Numbered from the stretch's first letter, positions 49,507 to 59,528 are shown. The stretch: DNA of 64,000 nt from an uncultured Microbacterium sp. (GCF_947632095.1 NZ_CANROA010000006.1:1-64000); one strand, 5' to 3'. Made by a program: numbers and translations. The notes: generated by a model from the sequence alone, not told the origin.

Positions 49507-49983
49507 TCACGCGTCGAGGCCGAGCGTCTTGCGCAGACGGGCCACGTGCCCCGTCGCCTTGACGTTGTACTGGGCGTGCGTGATGACGCCCTGCTCGTCG
49601 AGGACGAACGTCGAGCGGATGACGCCCTTGACGACCTTGCCGTAGTTCATCTTCTCGCCCCACACGCCGTAGGCGGTGTGAACGGCGTGATCGGGATCGC
49701 TGAGCAGGGTGAACGTGAGGCCATCGCGCTCACGGAACTTCGCGAGTTTCGCAGGCTCATCGCGGGAGACGCCGATGACGCGGTAGCCCGCACCCTCGAG
49801 TGAGGCGATGCTGTCGCGGAAGTCGCAGGCCTGGGTCGTGCACCCCGGCGTCATGGCGGCGGGGTAGAAGTAGAGGATGGTCTTCGTGCCCCGCAGGTCG
49901 GCGAGCGACACGGCCGAGCCGTTCTCGTTGAGCAGGGTGAAGTCGGGGGCGGCGGTACCGGGTTCGAGGCGCAGATTCGTCAC
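49507..49983 (-). CDS. bcp: thioredoxin-dependent peroxiredoxin (Bcp/PrxQ)
   Basis: A 158-residue peroxiredoxin that reduces hydroperoxides using thioredoxin. The peroxidatic Cys48 and resolving Cys53 form the PrxQ pattern PGCTTQACDFRD, after FYPAAMTPGC. Conserved Arg near 120 (IRSTFVLDEQG). GTG start lies 6 bases after TAGGCT (49995-49990, minus strand), a leaderless arrangement. Part of the redox defences with furA-katG and sigH. Confidence 0.95.
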   Translation of the reverse strand: MTNLRLEPGTAAPDFTLLNENGSAVSLADLRGTKTILYFYPAAMTPGCTTQACDFRDSIASLEGAGYRVIGVSRDEPAKLAKFRERDGLTFTLLSDPDHAVHTAYGVWGEKMNYGKVVKGVIRSTFVLDEQGVITHAQYNVKATGHVARLRKTLGLDA

Positions 49984-50009
49984 CCCTTCAGCCTATCGAC
50001 CCACGGGCG

Positions 50010-51095
50010 TCAACGACCCGAAGACGACCCCTGGCTCTGCTCGGCCTTGTCGGCGAAGGTCTGCAGCAGCCGCTGCAGGGAGTCGAGCCGCGCGAGCTCG
50101 GCCGGGTTGAGCTCGCCGTCCGCGGCGGCTTCGACGAGCGCGCAGTCGCTCGCATCGACGAGGTGCGTGCATCCGCGGGGGCAGCGCTCGGCGATCTCGG
50201 CGAGCTCGGTGAACGAGGCGAGGATGTTCGAGGGGTCCACATGCCCGAGCCCGAACGAGCGGACGCCGGGGGTGTCGATGACCCAGCCGGTCGCGCCGTC
50301 AGAGTCTTCGTAGCGCAACGACACGGTCGATGAGGAGGTGTGGCGTCCGCGCCCCGTCACCTGGTTCACGTGACCGGTCGCGCGTCCGGCTGTCGGCACG
50401 AGCGCGTTGACCAGGGTGGACTTGCCGACACCGGAGTGCCCGACGAAGACGGTCGAGTGGCCGATCAGCGCCGCTCCGATCTCGTCGACGGGCATCTCCT
50501 CCTGCGCACTGGTGAAGACCCGCAGATCGAGACCCTCGAAATGGGCGAGGAAGGGCGCGGGATCGGCGAGGTCGGTCTTGGTGACCACGAGGAGAGGGCG
50601 GATCCCGGCATCCAGGGCGGCGACGAGATAGCGGTCGACCAGCCGCGGGCGCGGCTCGGGATCGGCGGATGCCACGACGATGAGCATCTGATCGGCGTTG
50701 GCGACGATCACCCGCTCCACGAGGTCGGTGTCATCGGCGCTGCGGCGCAGCAGCGAGGTGCGCTCGACGATGCCGACGATGCGCGCGAGCGTGCCCTCGG
50801 TGCCCGAGGTGTCGCCGACGACGCGGGCCCGATCGCCGGTCACGATCGGGGTGCGGCGGAGCTCTCGTGCGCGCGTGGTCGTGATCGTGCGCTCATCTGC
50901 CGTGCCCTCATCCAGCATGACCGAATAGCGGCCGCGGTCGACCCCGAGCACGCGGCCGATGAGGGCGTCACCATGCGCGGGACGGCGCTTCGTGCGCGGA
51001 CGATTCGCCTTGGGATTGGGGCGCGAACGGATGCTGCTCTCGTCGAAATCCTCGAAGTCGTCCTCGAGGTCGCCGTTCGGATCGAGCCAGCTCAC
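50010..51095 (-). CDS. rsgA: ribosome small-subunit GTPase RsgA
   Basis: A 361-residue circularly permuted GTPase for late 30S assembly. After an acidic and basic N-terminal extension (about 1-42) comes the OB fold (about 43-110), then G4 VVTKTDLAD (about 171-179), G5 TSAQ, G1 GHSGVGKST (219-227), G3 DTPG (about 272), and the zinc knuckle [14 protein letters not shown]. The permuted order G4-G5-G1-G3 is diagnostic. GTG start overlaps the aroA stop (GTGA). Confidence 0.96.
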   Translation of the reverse strand: MSWLDPNGDLEDDFEDFDESSIRSRPNPKANRPRTKRRPAHGDALIGRVLGVDRGRYSVMLDEGTADERTITTTRARELRRTPIVTGDRARVVGDTSGTEGTLARIVGIVERTSLLRRSADDTDLVERVIVANADQMLIVVASADPEPRPRLVDRYLVAALDAGIRPLLVVTKTDLADPAPFLAHFEGLDLRVFTSAQEEMPVDEIGAALIGHSTVFVGHSGVGKSTLVNALVPTAGRATGHVNQVTGRGRHTSSSTVSLRYEDSDGATGWVIDTPGVRSFGLGHVDPSNILASFTELAEIAERCPRGCTHLVDASDCALVEAAADGELNPAELARLDSLQRLLQTFADKAEQSQGSSSGR

Positions 51096-52417
51096 GCGGT
51101 GGTGCCTCCCAGCATCCGCTCCCAGAGGAGCACGAATTCGGGCAGCGTCTTGGCCGTCGTGCCGATGTCGTCGATCACGACGCCGGCCGTGCGCAGGCCG
51201 ATCAGCGCGCCGGTGGTGGCCATGCGGTGATCATGGTAGGCGGGCCAGGCACCCCCGTGCAGAGGACGGGGGATGATGCGCACGCCGTCGGGCAGCTCTT
51301 CGACCTCGCCGCCGAGGGCGGTGAGGTTCGCGATGAGCGCGGCGATGCGGTCGGTCTCATGCAGGCGGATGTGACCGATGCCGCGGATGGTCGTGGGGGC
51401 GTCGGCGAAGGCGGCGAGCCCGACGATCGTCGGGGAGAGCTCGCTCGCCGCAGAGAGGTCGATGTCCAGTCCTCGGATGCTCTCGCCCGCCCGCACCGTC
51501 ATGATGCCGCTGTGGCGGCTGACGTGCGCACCCATGGCCTGAAGGATCTCCGGCAGCAGCGCGCCGGGCTGGGTCGAGTGCAATGGCCATCCGGTCACCG
51601 AGACCTCGCCACCGGTCACCAGCGCCGCGGCCAGGAACGGGGCGGCGTTGGAGAGATCGGGTTCGATCGCGATCTCCTTCGCGCGCGGAACCCCTGCCTC
51701 GACGAGCCATTCGCCGGTCGCGGGACGCTCGATGCGGATGCCGCGGCGGCTGAGCGATTCGATCGTCATGTCGATGTGGGGGAGGCTCGGGAGGCGCTCC
51801 CCGGTGTGCACGAGGTGCAGGCCCACATCGAACTTCGGAGCGGCCAGCAGCAGACCCGAGACGAACTGGCTCGAGGTCGAGGCATCGATCTCGACGCGGC
51901 CGCCGCGGATACGGCCGCGACCGCGGACCGTGAAGGGCAGGGACCAGGTGCCCTCGTCGTCGATGTCGACTCCGAGGTCGCGCAGCGCGGTGATCATGGC
52001 GCCCATCGGGCGGTGCAGGGCGTTCTCGTGCGCGGTGATGTGCACGTCCTCGGCGGCGAGTCCGGCGAGGGGAGCGATGAAGCGCATGACGGTGCCCGCC
52101 TGGCCGCAGTCGATGGTCGCGCCTCCCTGCAAACGGGCAGGGGTGACGAGCAGATCGGGGCCGAACTCACCCGTTCCCTCGACCTCCTCGATGCCGACGC
52201 CGAGCGCGCGCAGGGCATCGACCATGCGGGCGGAGTCGTCGGAGTGCAGCGGCGCGACGAGGCGACCGGGGCCGTCGGCGATCGCGGCGATCATGAGTTC
52301 GCGGTTCGTGAGCGACTTCGACCCGGGGATGGTCACCGTCGCGCTCAGGGCGCCGCTCGCTTCGGGCGCGGCATAGGCGCCCCGGGCAGGGGAGGGGGAA
52401 TACCGAATGTCGCTCAT
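51092..52417 (-). CDS. aroA: 3-phosphoshikimate 1-carboxyvinyltransferase (EPSP synthase)
   Basis: A 441-residue enzyme of the shikimate pathway that joins phosphoenolpyruvate to shikimate-3-phosphate. [21 protein letters not shown] near 33, [15 protein letters not shown] near 110, and the substrate-loop [19 protein letters not shown] and [14 protein letters not shown] segments are present; the conserved HETDRIAAL lies near 360 and [12 protein letters not shown] near 400. ATG 52417 has AAGGTGG 5 bases upstream; GTG 52426 is an alternative. Its first codons overlap the SigH-type promoter of the divergent sigma gene. Confidence 0.97.
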   Translation of the reverse strand: MSDIRYSPSPARGAYAAPEASGALSATVTIPGSKSLTNRELMIAAIADGPGRLVAPLHSDDSARMVDALRALGVGIEEVEGTGEFGPDLLVTPARLQGGATIDCGQAGTVMRFIAPLAGLAAEDVHITAHENALHRPMGAMITALRDLGVDIDDEGTWSLPFTVRGRGRIRGGRVEIDASTSSQFVSGLLLAAPKFDVGLHLVHTGERLPSLPHIDMTIESLSRRGIRIERPATGEWLVEAGVPRAKEIAIEPDLSNAAPFLAAALVTGGEVSVTGWPLHSTQPGALLPEILQAMGAHVSRHSGIMTVRAGESIRGLDIDLSAASELSPTIVGLAAFADAPTTIRGIGHIRLHETDRIAALIANLTALGGEVEELPDGVRIIPRPLHGGAWPAYHDHRMATTGALIGLRTAGVVIDDIGTTAKTLPEFVLLWERMLGGTTA

Positions 52418-52422
52418 CGGTT
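52397..52422 (+). promoter_or_regulatory. SigR/SigH-type autoregulatory promoter
   Basis: GGAAT (52397-52401), 18 bases, GTT (52420-52422): an exact match to the SigR/SigH consensus GGAAT-N18-GTT, about 45 bases upstream of the longer start of the sigma gene and overlapping the 5' end of divergent aroA. Confidence 0.8.
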
Positions 52423-52468
52423 CCACCTTAGTGAATGCCCTCGAAAGCGCCGAAAGAAGGGAGATCCT

Positions 52469-53134
52469 GTGGTCGCGACGCTGGAGACCGGGTTCGAGGA
52501 GCTCCTCGGCCTAGACTGGCCCGTGATGGATGAGACGACACACGCAGACACCGCGCGCGGTGATGCTCGACGTGAGTTCGAGGACCAGGCGATCCCCTTC
52601 ATGGATCAGCTCTATGCGGCGGCCATGCGCATGACGAGGAACCCCGCCGATGCGGCGGATCTCGTTCAGGAGACCTTCGTCAAGGCCTTCGCGTCCTGGG
52701 CGTCCTTCACGCAGGGCACCAACCTGAAGGCGTGGCTCTACCGCATCCTCACCAATACGTACATCAACATCTATCGCAAGAAGCAGCGGGAGCCCTTCCA
52801 GGGCACGATCGACGAGCTCGAGGACTGGCAGATGGGCGGTGCCGAGTCCACGACGGCGTCGCACGGCCGTTCCGCCGAGGCGGAGGCGATCGATCGGATG
52901 CCGGCATCCGTCGTCAAGGATGCGCTGCAGGAGGTCCCCGAGGACTTCCGACTGGCCGTCTACCTGGCCGACGTGGAGGGATTCGCGTACCAGGAGATCG
53001 CCGACATCATGAAGACCCCCATCGGCACCGTGATGAGCCGCCTGCACCGTGGCAGACGGATGCTGCGGGAGCTGCTGGCTGACTATGCCGCTGAGCGAGG
53101 AATCGCCACGGCCGCTATAAGGAGCAAGAAATGA
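52469..53134 (+). CDS. sigH: ECF sigma factor, SigH/SigR type
   Basis: A sigma factor of 202 residues from ATG 52526, or 221 from GTG 52469. Region 2 has [30 protein letters not shown] and [24 protein letters not shown]; region 4 has [30 protein letters not shown]. These are hallmarks of the thiol-oxidative-stress sigma SigR/SigH. GTG 52469 has GGGAGA upstream and lies after the GGAAT-N18-GTT promoter; ATG 52526 is 8 bases after TAGACT (52512-52517). So both isoforms are plausible. Its stop overlaps the rshA ATG (ATGA). The coordinates use the longer form. Confidence 0.9.
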   Translation: MVATLETGFEELLGLDWPVMDETTHADTARGDARREFEDQAIPFMDQLYAAAMRMTRNPADAADLVQETFVKAFASWASFTQGTNLKAWLYRILTNTYINIYRKKQREPFQGTIDELEDWQMGGAESTTASHGRSAEAEAIDRMPASVVKDALQEVPEDFRLAVYLADVEGFAYQEIADIMKTPIGTVMSRLHRGRRMLRELLADYAAERGIATAAIRSKK

Positions 53135-53370
53135 GCGATTGCGGCTGCGAGAAGGCCCGACAGGACCTCGAAGAGTATTTGCGCAACGAGGTCTGCAAGA
53201 CCCAGCACTCCGTGCTCAAAGAGCACATCGACAGCTGCCCGGAGTGCCAGGAGGAGGCTCTCGTGGCCACGACCCTCACCGAGGTCGTCGCCCGGGCCTG
53301 CAAGGAGAGCGCACCCGAAGAACTGCGCGATCAGGTGCTCGCGCGTCTGCGTTCGGCGACGGCGCACTGA
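53131..53370 (+). CDS. rshA: zinc anti-sigma factor (RshA/RsrA type)
   Basis: A 79-residue ZAS protein that binds the sigma factor encoded upstream. The HxxxCxxC motif is His32-Cys36-Cys39 ([10 protein letters not shown]), with further Cys at 4, 6, 22 and 57. Oxidation of the Cys residues releases zinc and frees the sigma factor. The ATGA overlap ensures balanced synthesis with sigma. Confidence 0.95.
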   Translation: MSDCGCEKARQDLEEYLRNEVCKTQHSVLKEHIDSCPECQEEALVATTLTEVVARACKESAPEELRDQVLARLRSATAH

Positions 53371-53401
53371 CACAGCCCCTTTTCGCCTCTAGGCTGGGGC
53401 G

Positions 53402-54694
53402 ATGACCGACGCACGTGATGTTCCCGTCGACCCGACCAGCTTCGAGCGCCTCGCCGAGCAGGAGCTGACATACCGTCTCATCGACACGGCCTCGGATGCC
53501 GATACCGAGGCGTTCCTGCGCGCCGATGCGCGCGGTTTCCTCGATCGGGAGCCGACGGATGAGCAGATCATCGCCGATCGACCGCATCTGCGCGACCGGC
53601 GCAACGTCGGAGTGTTCGAGAAGGGCGCCCAGCAGGGCGACTTCCCCGTCGCCACGGTCAACGCCTGGGAGACGCCGCTGACGGTTCCCGGTGGTGAGAT
53701 CGAGATGTGGGCGATCAGCTCAGTGACGGTCGCGGGAACGCATCGGCGACGGGGGATCGCGCGCAACCTCCTCGAAGGAGAACTGCGCGCTGCGGCATCG
53801 GCCGGTTTCGCGATGGCCGGACTCACCGTCAGCGAGGCCACCATCTACGGACGATACGGCTTCGCCTCGGCGATCCCGGTCGCGCACTTCCGCATCGATA
53901 CGCGCCGTGCGGGCTGGGCCGGCGGTGATCCCCTCGGACGCCTCGAATACCTCGACAAGCACGAGTTGAAGCAGCAGCTGGCGGTGCTCCACCAGGCGGT
54001 GCGGCGGCACAGGAGCGGCCAGGTCGCCGGGTGGGAGCGCCGCTGGGAGCAACAGGCCGGACTCAACCCCGGCGATCCCACCGCGTCGGCCGTGCGCGGC
54101 ATCGCCTTCCGCGACGAGGCCGGTGTCATGCGCGGCGTCATGTCGTACAAGCTGGAGGAGATCCCGGGCGCTTTCCGCTACCGCATGGCGATCACCCATC
54201 TGATCGCGACGACGCCGGAGGCGCGCCGAGGACTCTGGGGCTTTGCGCTCCAGCACGATCTCGTCACCGAGATCACCGCAGATCTGCGGCCGCTCGACGA
54301 CCCGCTGCCGTGGCTCGTCCGCGACCGACGCGGCATCGTGATCACGGCGCACGACCACGGCTGGCTCCGCATCCTCGATGTTCCGGCGGCCCTGGCCGCG
54401 CGTTCGTACCGCGCGCCCCTCGACGTCGTCCTGCGTGTGAACGACCCCCTGGGCTTCGGGGCCGGAACATGGCGGATCGTGGTGTCGGACGGTGTCGCGA
54501 CGGCGGAGCCCGCTCCTGATGCCGAGCCGGACGGCCTCATCGACATCGGCTCGCTGTCCGCGATCTACGCCGGAGGAGTGACGGCGACGCAGCTGAGGGC
54601 CGCGGGCCGTCTGGACGCCCCGCTCGAGATCGCGGCTTCTCTCGACGATGCGTTCCGGGCCATCGAGGCTCCCGTCCTCAGCATCTGGTACTGA
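53402..54694 (+). CDS. Eis-like GNAT N-acetyltransferase
   Basis: A 430-residue protein of the Eis family: two tandem GNAT folds and a C-terminal sterol-carrier-like domain. The acetyl-CoA loop is GTHRRRGIARNLLEGEL near 110-127, IYGRYGFASAI follows, and the chain ends in LSIWY with a free C-terminal carboxylate used in catalysis. Eis proteins acetylate amines of aminoglycosides or peptides; substrate here unknown. TAGGCT (53390-53395) is 6 bases before the ATG, which suggests its own leaderless promoter although rshA ends just 31 bases before. Confidence 0.9.
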   Translation: MTDARDVPVDPTSFERLAEQELTYRLIDTASDADTEAFLRADARGFLDREPTDEQIIADRPHLRDRRNVGVFEKGAQQGDFPVATVNAWETPLTVPGGEIEMWAISSVTVAGTHRRRGIARNLLEGELRAAASAGFAMAGLTVSEATIYGRYGFASAIPVAHFRIDTRRAGWAGGDPLGRLEYLDKHELKQQLAVLHQAVRRHRSGQVAGWERRWEQQAGLNPGDPTASAVRGIAFRDEAGVMRGVMSYKLEEIPGAFRYRMAITHLIATTPEARRGLWGFALQHDLVTEITADLRPLDDPLPWLVRDRRGIVITAHDHGWLRILDVPAALAARSYRAPLDVVLRVNDPLGFGAGTWRIVVSDGVATAEPAPDAEPDGLIDIGSLSAIYAGGVTATQLRAAGRLDAPLEIAASLDDAFRAIEAPVLSIWY

Positions 54695-54700
54695 TCGGTC

Positions 54701-54770
54701 CGGGCCGACTCACCCGGGCCGACTCACCCGGGCCGACTCACCCGGGCCGACTCACCCGGGCCGACTCACC
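54701..54770. repeat. 14-bp tandem repeat, five perfect copies
   Basis: The unit CGGGCCGACTCACC is repeated five times without change (54701-54770), followed by a partial unit. It fills the space between the convergent Eis-like and lipid-kinase genes; the last copy supplies the TGA stop of the lipid-kinase gene (54768-54766 on the minus strand). Confidence 0.97.
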
Positions 54771-55686
54771 CGGCCTGAGGAACACGGATGCCGAGGGCTC
54801 CGGGGAGGAGATCGACCGTCATCGGCAGCGGACCCATGGGGTCGCCGTCGGCGTAACCGGTGAGACCGGGCGAGCTGAGGCGAACCTCGCGCACCCGCTG
54901 GACGAGGACCTCGGGAAAGGCCAGATGCCGGCCGGAGAACGCCCGCGCGAGAATGCGCACGAGACGCAGCCGCGAAGCGGGCCGCACGAACACCAGATCG
55001 AGCAGGCCATCGCCGGGATCGGCGTCGGGGGCGATCGGAACACCGCCGCCGTAGGTCGTCGTATTCGCGATCGCCGTTAGCAGCAGGCGGCCTTCGGAGG
55101 AACCGGCGACGCCGTCGGCATCGACCCAGGACAGGGCGAAGGGGACCGGTGCGAGGCGGATGAATTCGATGAGGATCGCCGCGTTGTACCGGGCTCGCCC
55201 CTGAAGCCGCCGCATCCGATTCGCCCGCTCGTTGACCTTCGAATCGAACCCGCTCGCGAATATCGTTCCGAAGAGCGACACTGAGCCGTCATCGCGGCGG
55301 ACGCGGCCGACATCGATCATGCGCAGGTCGCCGTCGAAGACGAGATCGGCAGCGGCCTCCGGGTCGCGGGGGAGCCCGAGCGATGCGGCGAAATCGTTGC
55401 CGGTGCCGACGGGGATGAGGGTCAGCGCGATACCGGAGCCGTGGAGCGCTTCGACGGCGAGGCGGAGGGTCCCGTCGCCACCGATGGCGACGACGGCCTC
55501 CGGGCGATCGGAACGAGCCGCGGCAAGTGCCCGACGGGTGTCATCGAGCGATCTGCCGCCGTCGATGGCCACGGACGCACCGCGGCCGCGCAGACGTTCG
55601 ATTGCTCGAACGGCTGCGCGGCCGGCGGTGCCACCCCGCGCCGTCGGGTTCACGACGACCGTGACGCGTGGGGCGGCGATGGTCAA
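54766..55686 (-). CDS. diacylglycerol/lipid kinase family protein
   Basis: A 306-residue DAGK-catalytic-domain protein. Phosphate-binding VVNPTARGG is near residue 12, the nucleotide loop AIGGDGTLRLAVEAL near 67-81, and IPVGTGNDFAASLG near 91-104. These catalyse ATP-dependent phosphorylation of diacylglycerol or similar lipids (YegS/DgkB/BmrU group). TTG 55686 overlaps the kgd stop by 4 bases (TTGA). The C-terminus ends in a tandem repeat, so its last residues could vary between strains. Confidence 0.9.
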   Translation of the reverse strand: MTIAAPRVTVVVNPTARGGTAGRAAVRAIERLRGRGASVAIDGGRSLDDTRRALAAARSDRPEAVVAIGGDGTLRLAVEALHGSGIALTLIPVGTGNDFAASLGLPRDPEAAADLVFDGDLRMIDVGRVRRDDGSVSLFGTIFASGFDSKVNERANRMRRLQGRARYNAAILIEFIRLAPVPFALSWVDADGVAGSSEGRLLLTAIANTTTYGGGVPIAPDADPGDGLLDLVFVRPASRLRLVRILARAFSGRHLAFPEVLVQRVREVRLSSPGLTGYADGDPMGPLPMTVDLLPGALGIRVPQAG

Positions 55687-58600
55687 TCCAGCGTCAGCGC
55701 GCGCTTGAGCAGCTCTGCCTGCTCGACGGCGTGCACCTTGGAGGATCCGGTCGCCGGCGACGCCGAGGCGGCGCGGGAGATGACGCGGAAGCCGCGTTCG
55801 CGGACCTTCGCGAACTCCAGAGCCAGGAACGGCCAGGCGCCCTGGTTCTCGGGCTCGTCCTGAACCCAGACCAGCTCGGCGTTGGGGTACGTGTCGGTGA
55901 TCGCCTTCAGCGCCTCCAACGGCGTCGGGTACAGCTGCTCGAGGCGGACCAGGGCGATCGCGTCGTTCGGCTTCTTGTCGAGCTCGCTGCGCAGATCCCA
56001 GTGGATCTTGCCCGAGTGCACCAGCACGCGCTTGACCGCATTGCGGTCGATCGCGCGGTCGTCATCGAGAACCGGCTCGAAGCGGCCGCTCGTGAAGTCC
56101 TCGACCTGGCTGGTCGCACCGCGCAGACGCAGCATCGCCTTCGGCGTGAACACGACCAGGGGCTTGCGCGGGCGGGCATAGGCCTGACGACGCAGCAGGT
56201 GGAAGTGCGAAGCCGGCGTCGACGGGCGCGCGACGATCATGTTCTCCTGTGCGCACAGCTGCAGGAATCGCTCGATGCGGGCGGAGGAGTGGTCGGGGCC
56301 CTGGCCCTCGTAGCCGTGCGGCAGCAGCAGGACGACGCCCGACTGCTGACCCCACTTCTGCTCGGCCGACGAGATGTACTCGTCGATGACGGCCTGTGCG
56401 GTGTTGGCGAAGTCGCCGAACTGAGCTTCCCACAGCACGAGGGCCTCGGGCGCCTCGACCGAGTAGCCGTACTCGTACGCCATCGCGGCGTACTCGCTGA
56501 GCAGCGAGTCGTAGACGAAGAAGCGGCCCTGCGTCTCGGAGAGGTTCGACAGCGGCAGCCATTCCTGCCCGTTCTCACGGTCGTGCATGACGGCGTGGCG
56601 CTGCACGAAGGTACCGCGACGCGAGTCCTGACCCGCCAGACGCACCGGGGTGCCCTCGGTCAGCAGCGAGCCGAATGCGAGCAGCTCGCCGAAGCCCCAG
56701 TCGATGTTGCCCGAGCGCGTCATCTCGACGCGCTTGTCGAGCAGCTGCTGGATCTTCGGGTGCACCGTGAAGCCCTCGGGCTTGTTGGCGAAGGCCTCGC
56801 CGATGAGCTTGACGACCTCGGTGGAGATGCCGGTGACCTCGGGCTCGCCGACGACATCATCGACCGGCGAGAGCTCGGGAGCGATCGGCGTTGCACCGGT
56901 CTCGGCCGCGTGCGTCTCGGCGAAGGCGATCTCCAGGCGCTGCTGGAAGTCGTTCTTGGCCTCCTCGTACTCCTCTTCGGTGATGTCGCCGCGGCCCACC
57001 AGGGCCTCGGTGTAGAGCTTGCGCACCGAGCGCTTCGCCTGGATGAGGTCGGTCATCAGCGGCTGCGTCATCGACGGGTCATCGCCCTCGTTGTGTCCGC
57101 GGCGGCGGTAGCAGACGAGGTCGATCACGACATCGCGGTGGAAGCGCTCGCGGTACTCGAAGGCGAGCTGGGCGACGTGGATGACGGACTCGGGGTCGTC
57201 GCCGTTCACGTGGAAGATCGGCGCCTGCGTGGTCTTGGCGACATCCGTCGCGTAGACCGAGGTGCGGGCATCGGTCGGGGTCGTGGTGAATCCGACCTGG
57301 TTGTTGACGACCACGTGGATCGTGCCACCGGTGCGGTAACCGCGCAGCTGCGCCATCTGCAAGGTCTCGACGACCACGCCCTGGCCCGCGAATGCTGCGT
57401 CGCCGTGCACGAGCACGGGCAGCCACGAGAAGGTGCCGATGGGCTTGCGGTCCTGCTTGGCGCGCACGATGCCCTCGAGAACGCCGTCGACGGTCTCGAG
57501 GTGCGAGGGGTTCGCCGCAAGGTAGACGGGCAGCTCGGAGCTGTCGTCTCCGACGAAGGTGCCCTCGGTGCCGAGGTGGTACTTGACGTCGCCGGAGCCG
57601 CGCTGGTTGCCGGGGGTCTGGATGCCCTCGAACTCGCGGAAGACCTGTCCGTAGGTCTTGCCGGCGATGTTGGTGAGCACGTTCAGACGGCCGCGGTGGG
57701 CCATGCCGATCGCCGCGCCGTCGAGGCCCGCCGTGGCCGCGCCGGAGAGGATCTCGTCCAGCAGCGGGATCAGCGACTCGCCGCCCTCGAGGGAGAAGCG
57801 CTTCTGGCCGACGAACTTCGTCTGCAGGAAGGTTTCGAACGCCTCGGCCTCGTTGAGCTTGCGCAGCACGCGCAGCTGCTCGGCGTGGCCGGGCTTCTGG
57901 TACTTGACCTCGATCTTGTCCTGGAACCACCGGCGCTGCTCGGGGTCCTGGATGTGCATGTACTCGATGCCGAGCGTGCGGCAGTACGAGTCGCGCAGCA
58001 CGCCGAGGATGTCGCGCAGCTTCATGACGCGCTTGCCGCCGAAGCCGCCCGTGACGAATTCGCGGTCGAGGTCCCAGAACGTCAGGCCGTGGCTCTCGAT
58101 CTCCAGGTCGGGGTGCGAGCGCTGCACGTACTCGAGCGGGTCGATGTCGGCCATGAGGTGACCGCGCACACGGTAGGAGTTGATGAGCTCCTGCACGCGG
58201 GACTGCTTGTCGACGCGCTCGGCGAGGTCGACCGCGATGTCGGGGTTCCAGCGGATGGGCGCGTAGGGGATGCGCAGAGCCGCGAAGATGTCGTCGTAGA
58301 AGCCGCGCTGGCCGATGAGCAGCTCGTGGACCTTCTTGAGGAACTCGCCCGATCCCGCGCCCTGGATGACGCGGTGGTCGTAGGTGCTCGTGAGGGTGAT
58401 GGTCTTGCCGATGGCCAGTTCGGCGAGCGTCTTCGCGCTCGCGCCCTGGAACTCCGCGGGGTACTCGAGGGCACCGGCGCCGATGATGCAGCCCTGCCCC
58501 TTCATCAGGCGAGGGACCGAGTGGACCGTGCCGATTCCGCCGGGGTTCGTTAGGGAGACGGTCGCGCCGGCGTGGTCGGCCGCGGTCAGCTTATTGTTGC

Positions 58601-59372
58601 GGGCGCGCGTGACGAGGTCTTCGTACGCGGCGAGGTACTCGCTGAACGACAGCGTCTCGGCGCGCTTGATGCTGGGCACCATGAGCGCGCGCGTGCCATC
58701 GGGCTTGGGGAGGTCGATCGCGATGCCGAGGTTGACGTGCGCCGGGGCGATGACCGAGGGCTTGCCGTCGATCTCCGCATAGGAGACGTTCTGGCTCGGG
58801 AACTCCTTCAGCGTCTGGATCAGGGCCCAGCCGATGAGGTGGGTGAAGCTGATCTTGCCGCCGCGGGAACGTGCCATGTGGTTGTTGATGACGATGCGGT
58901 TGTCGATCATCAGCTTCGCCGGGATCGTGCGCACGCTCGTGGCCGTGGGGATCGTCAGGGACTGATCCATGTTCGCGGCCAGGGTCTTGGTCAGGCCGCG
59001 CAGCGTCGTCACGACGTCTTCGACGGCGTCCTTCTGCTCGGCCTCCTTCGCCTTCGCGGCGGGCTTGGGCGCCTGTGCCGGAATCGGGGCGGAGGCTGCG
59101 GGCTTCGCGGTCGTGCGCGCGACGGGCTGCGAGCCGATCACCGGGATCGGTGCGGTCACCGGGTGATCCGTGCCGGCGGTGTTCGTCGTGGGAGCGGCTG
59201 CGGCGCCGGTCGATGCGGCATCCGGCTTGTAGCTCTCCAGGATCGGCCACCACTCCTTGTCGACCGCGTTGCGGTCGACCTTGAACTGCTCGTAGAGCTC
59301 GTCGACGAGCCACGAATTGGCTCCGAAATCTCCGTCGTCCGAACCCCCGACGCCGGCCACCTGGTTAGCCAC
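55683..59372 (-). CDS. kgd: multifunctional 2-oxoglutarate dehydrogenase/decarboxylase
   Basis: A 1229-residue TCA-cycle enzyme of the actinobacterial type, fusing an E2-like acyltransferase domain (about 115-345, with SLTNPGGIGTVHSVPRLM and STYDHRVIQGAGSGEFL) to the E1 thiamine-diphosphate domains (about 370-1229, with AHRGRLNVLTNI, GDDPSMTQP and LLPHGYEGQGPDHSSARIERFLQL). A linker rich in Ala/Pro/Lys (about 52-115) follows the N-terminal WLVDELYEQFKVD segment. No lipoyl domain is visible; partners in trans are needed for the dehydrogenase reaction. GTG start. Confidence 0.96.
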   Translation of the reverse strand: MANQVAGVGGSDDGDFGANSWLVDELYEQFKVDRNAVDKEWWPILESYKPDAASTGAAAAPTTNTAGTDHPVTAPIPVIGSQPVARTTAKPAASAPIPAQAPKPAAKAKEAEQKDAVEDVVTTLRGLTKTLAANMDQSLTIPTATSVRTIPAKLMIDNRIVINNHMARSRGGKISFTHLIGWALIQTLKEFPSQNVSYAEIDGKPSVIAPAHVNLGIAIDLPKPDGTRALMVPSIKRAETLSFSEYLAAYEDLVTRARNNKLTAADHAGATVSLTNPGGIGTVHSVPRLMKGQGCIIGAGALEYPAEFQGASAKTLAELAIGKTITLTSTYDHRVIQGAGSGEFLKKVHELLIGQRGFYDDIFAALRIPYAPIRWNPDIAVDLAERVDKQSRVQELINSYRVRGHLMADIDPLEYVQRSHPDLEIESHGLTFWDLDREFVTGGFGGKRVMKLRDILGVLRDSYCRTLGIEYMHIQDPEQRRWFQDKIEVKYQKPGHAEQLRVLRKLNEAEAFETFLQTKFVGQKRFSLEGGESLIPLLDEILSGAATAGLDGAAIGMAHRGRLNVLTNIAGKTYGQVFREFEGIQTPGNQRGSGDVKYHLGTEGTFVGDDSSELPVYLAANPSHLETVDGVLEGIVRAKQDRKPIGTFSWLPVLVHGDAAFAGQGVVVETLQMAQLRGYRTGGTIHVVVNNQVGFTTTPTDARTSVYATDVAKTTQAPIFHVNGDDPESVIHVAQLAFEYRERFHRDVVIDLVCYRRRGHNEGDDPSMTQPLMTDLIQAKRSVRKLYTEALVGRGDITEEEYEEAKNDFQQRLEIAFAETHAAETGATPIAPELSPVDDVVGEPEVTGISTEVVKLIGEAFANKPEGFTVHPKIQQLLDKRVEMTRSGNIDWGFGELLAFGSLLTEGTPVRLAGQDSRRGTFVQRHAVMHDRENGQEWLPLSNLSETQGRFFVYDSLLSEYAAMAYEYGYSVEAPEALVLWEAQFGDFANTAQAVIDEYISSAEQKWGQQSGVVLLLPHGYEGQGPDHSSARIERFLQLCAQENMIVARPSTPASHFHLLRRQAYARPRKPLVVFTPKAMLRLRGATSQVEDFTSGRFEPVLDDDRAIDRNAVKRVLVHSGKIHWDLRSELDKKPNDAIALVRLEQLYPTPLEALKAITDTYPNAELVWVQDEPENQGAWPFLALEFAKVRERGFRVISRAASASPATGSSKVHAVEQAELLKRALTLD

Positions 59373-59513
59373 GCGATATCGCCTCTTTCATCGCTGAATT
59401 TTGTCCGCGTGCGTCCGCGGAAGGTCCCGGGTCGCACGTCCTGCATATAGCCTAACGTGTCCCGAAGTCCCGGACTCCCAGCAGAAACCAAACAGTGCAC
59501 GGTTGTGTTTCTG

Positions 59514-59519
59514 TAGAAT
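59514..59519 (+). promoter_or_regulatory. candidate -10 (TAGAAT) upstream of the leader ORF
   Basis: TAGAAT lies 9 bases before the ATG of the 23-codon leader ORF (59529), so the transcript would begin within a few bases of that ATG. The -35 region has no good match. Confidence 0.45.
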
Positions 59520-59528
59520 CGGAGCACC

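Noticed and set aside
54701..54770. CRISPR array
   Set aside because: Units are contiguous 14-mers with no spacers and no cas genes; simple tandem repeat.
55668..58553. Very long open frame on the plus strand opposite kgd (about 960 codons)
   Set aside because: Antisense of a clearly coding GC-rich gene; Leu/Arg/Val/Asp-rich with no domain. A codon-bias shadow.
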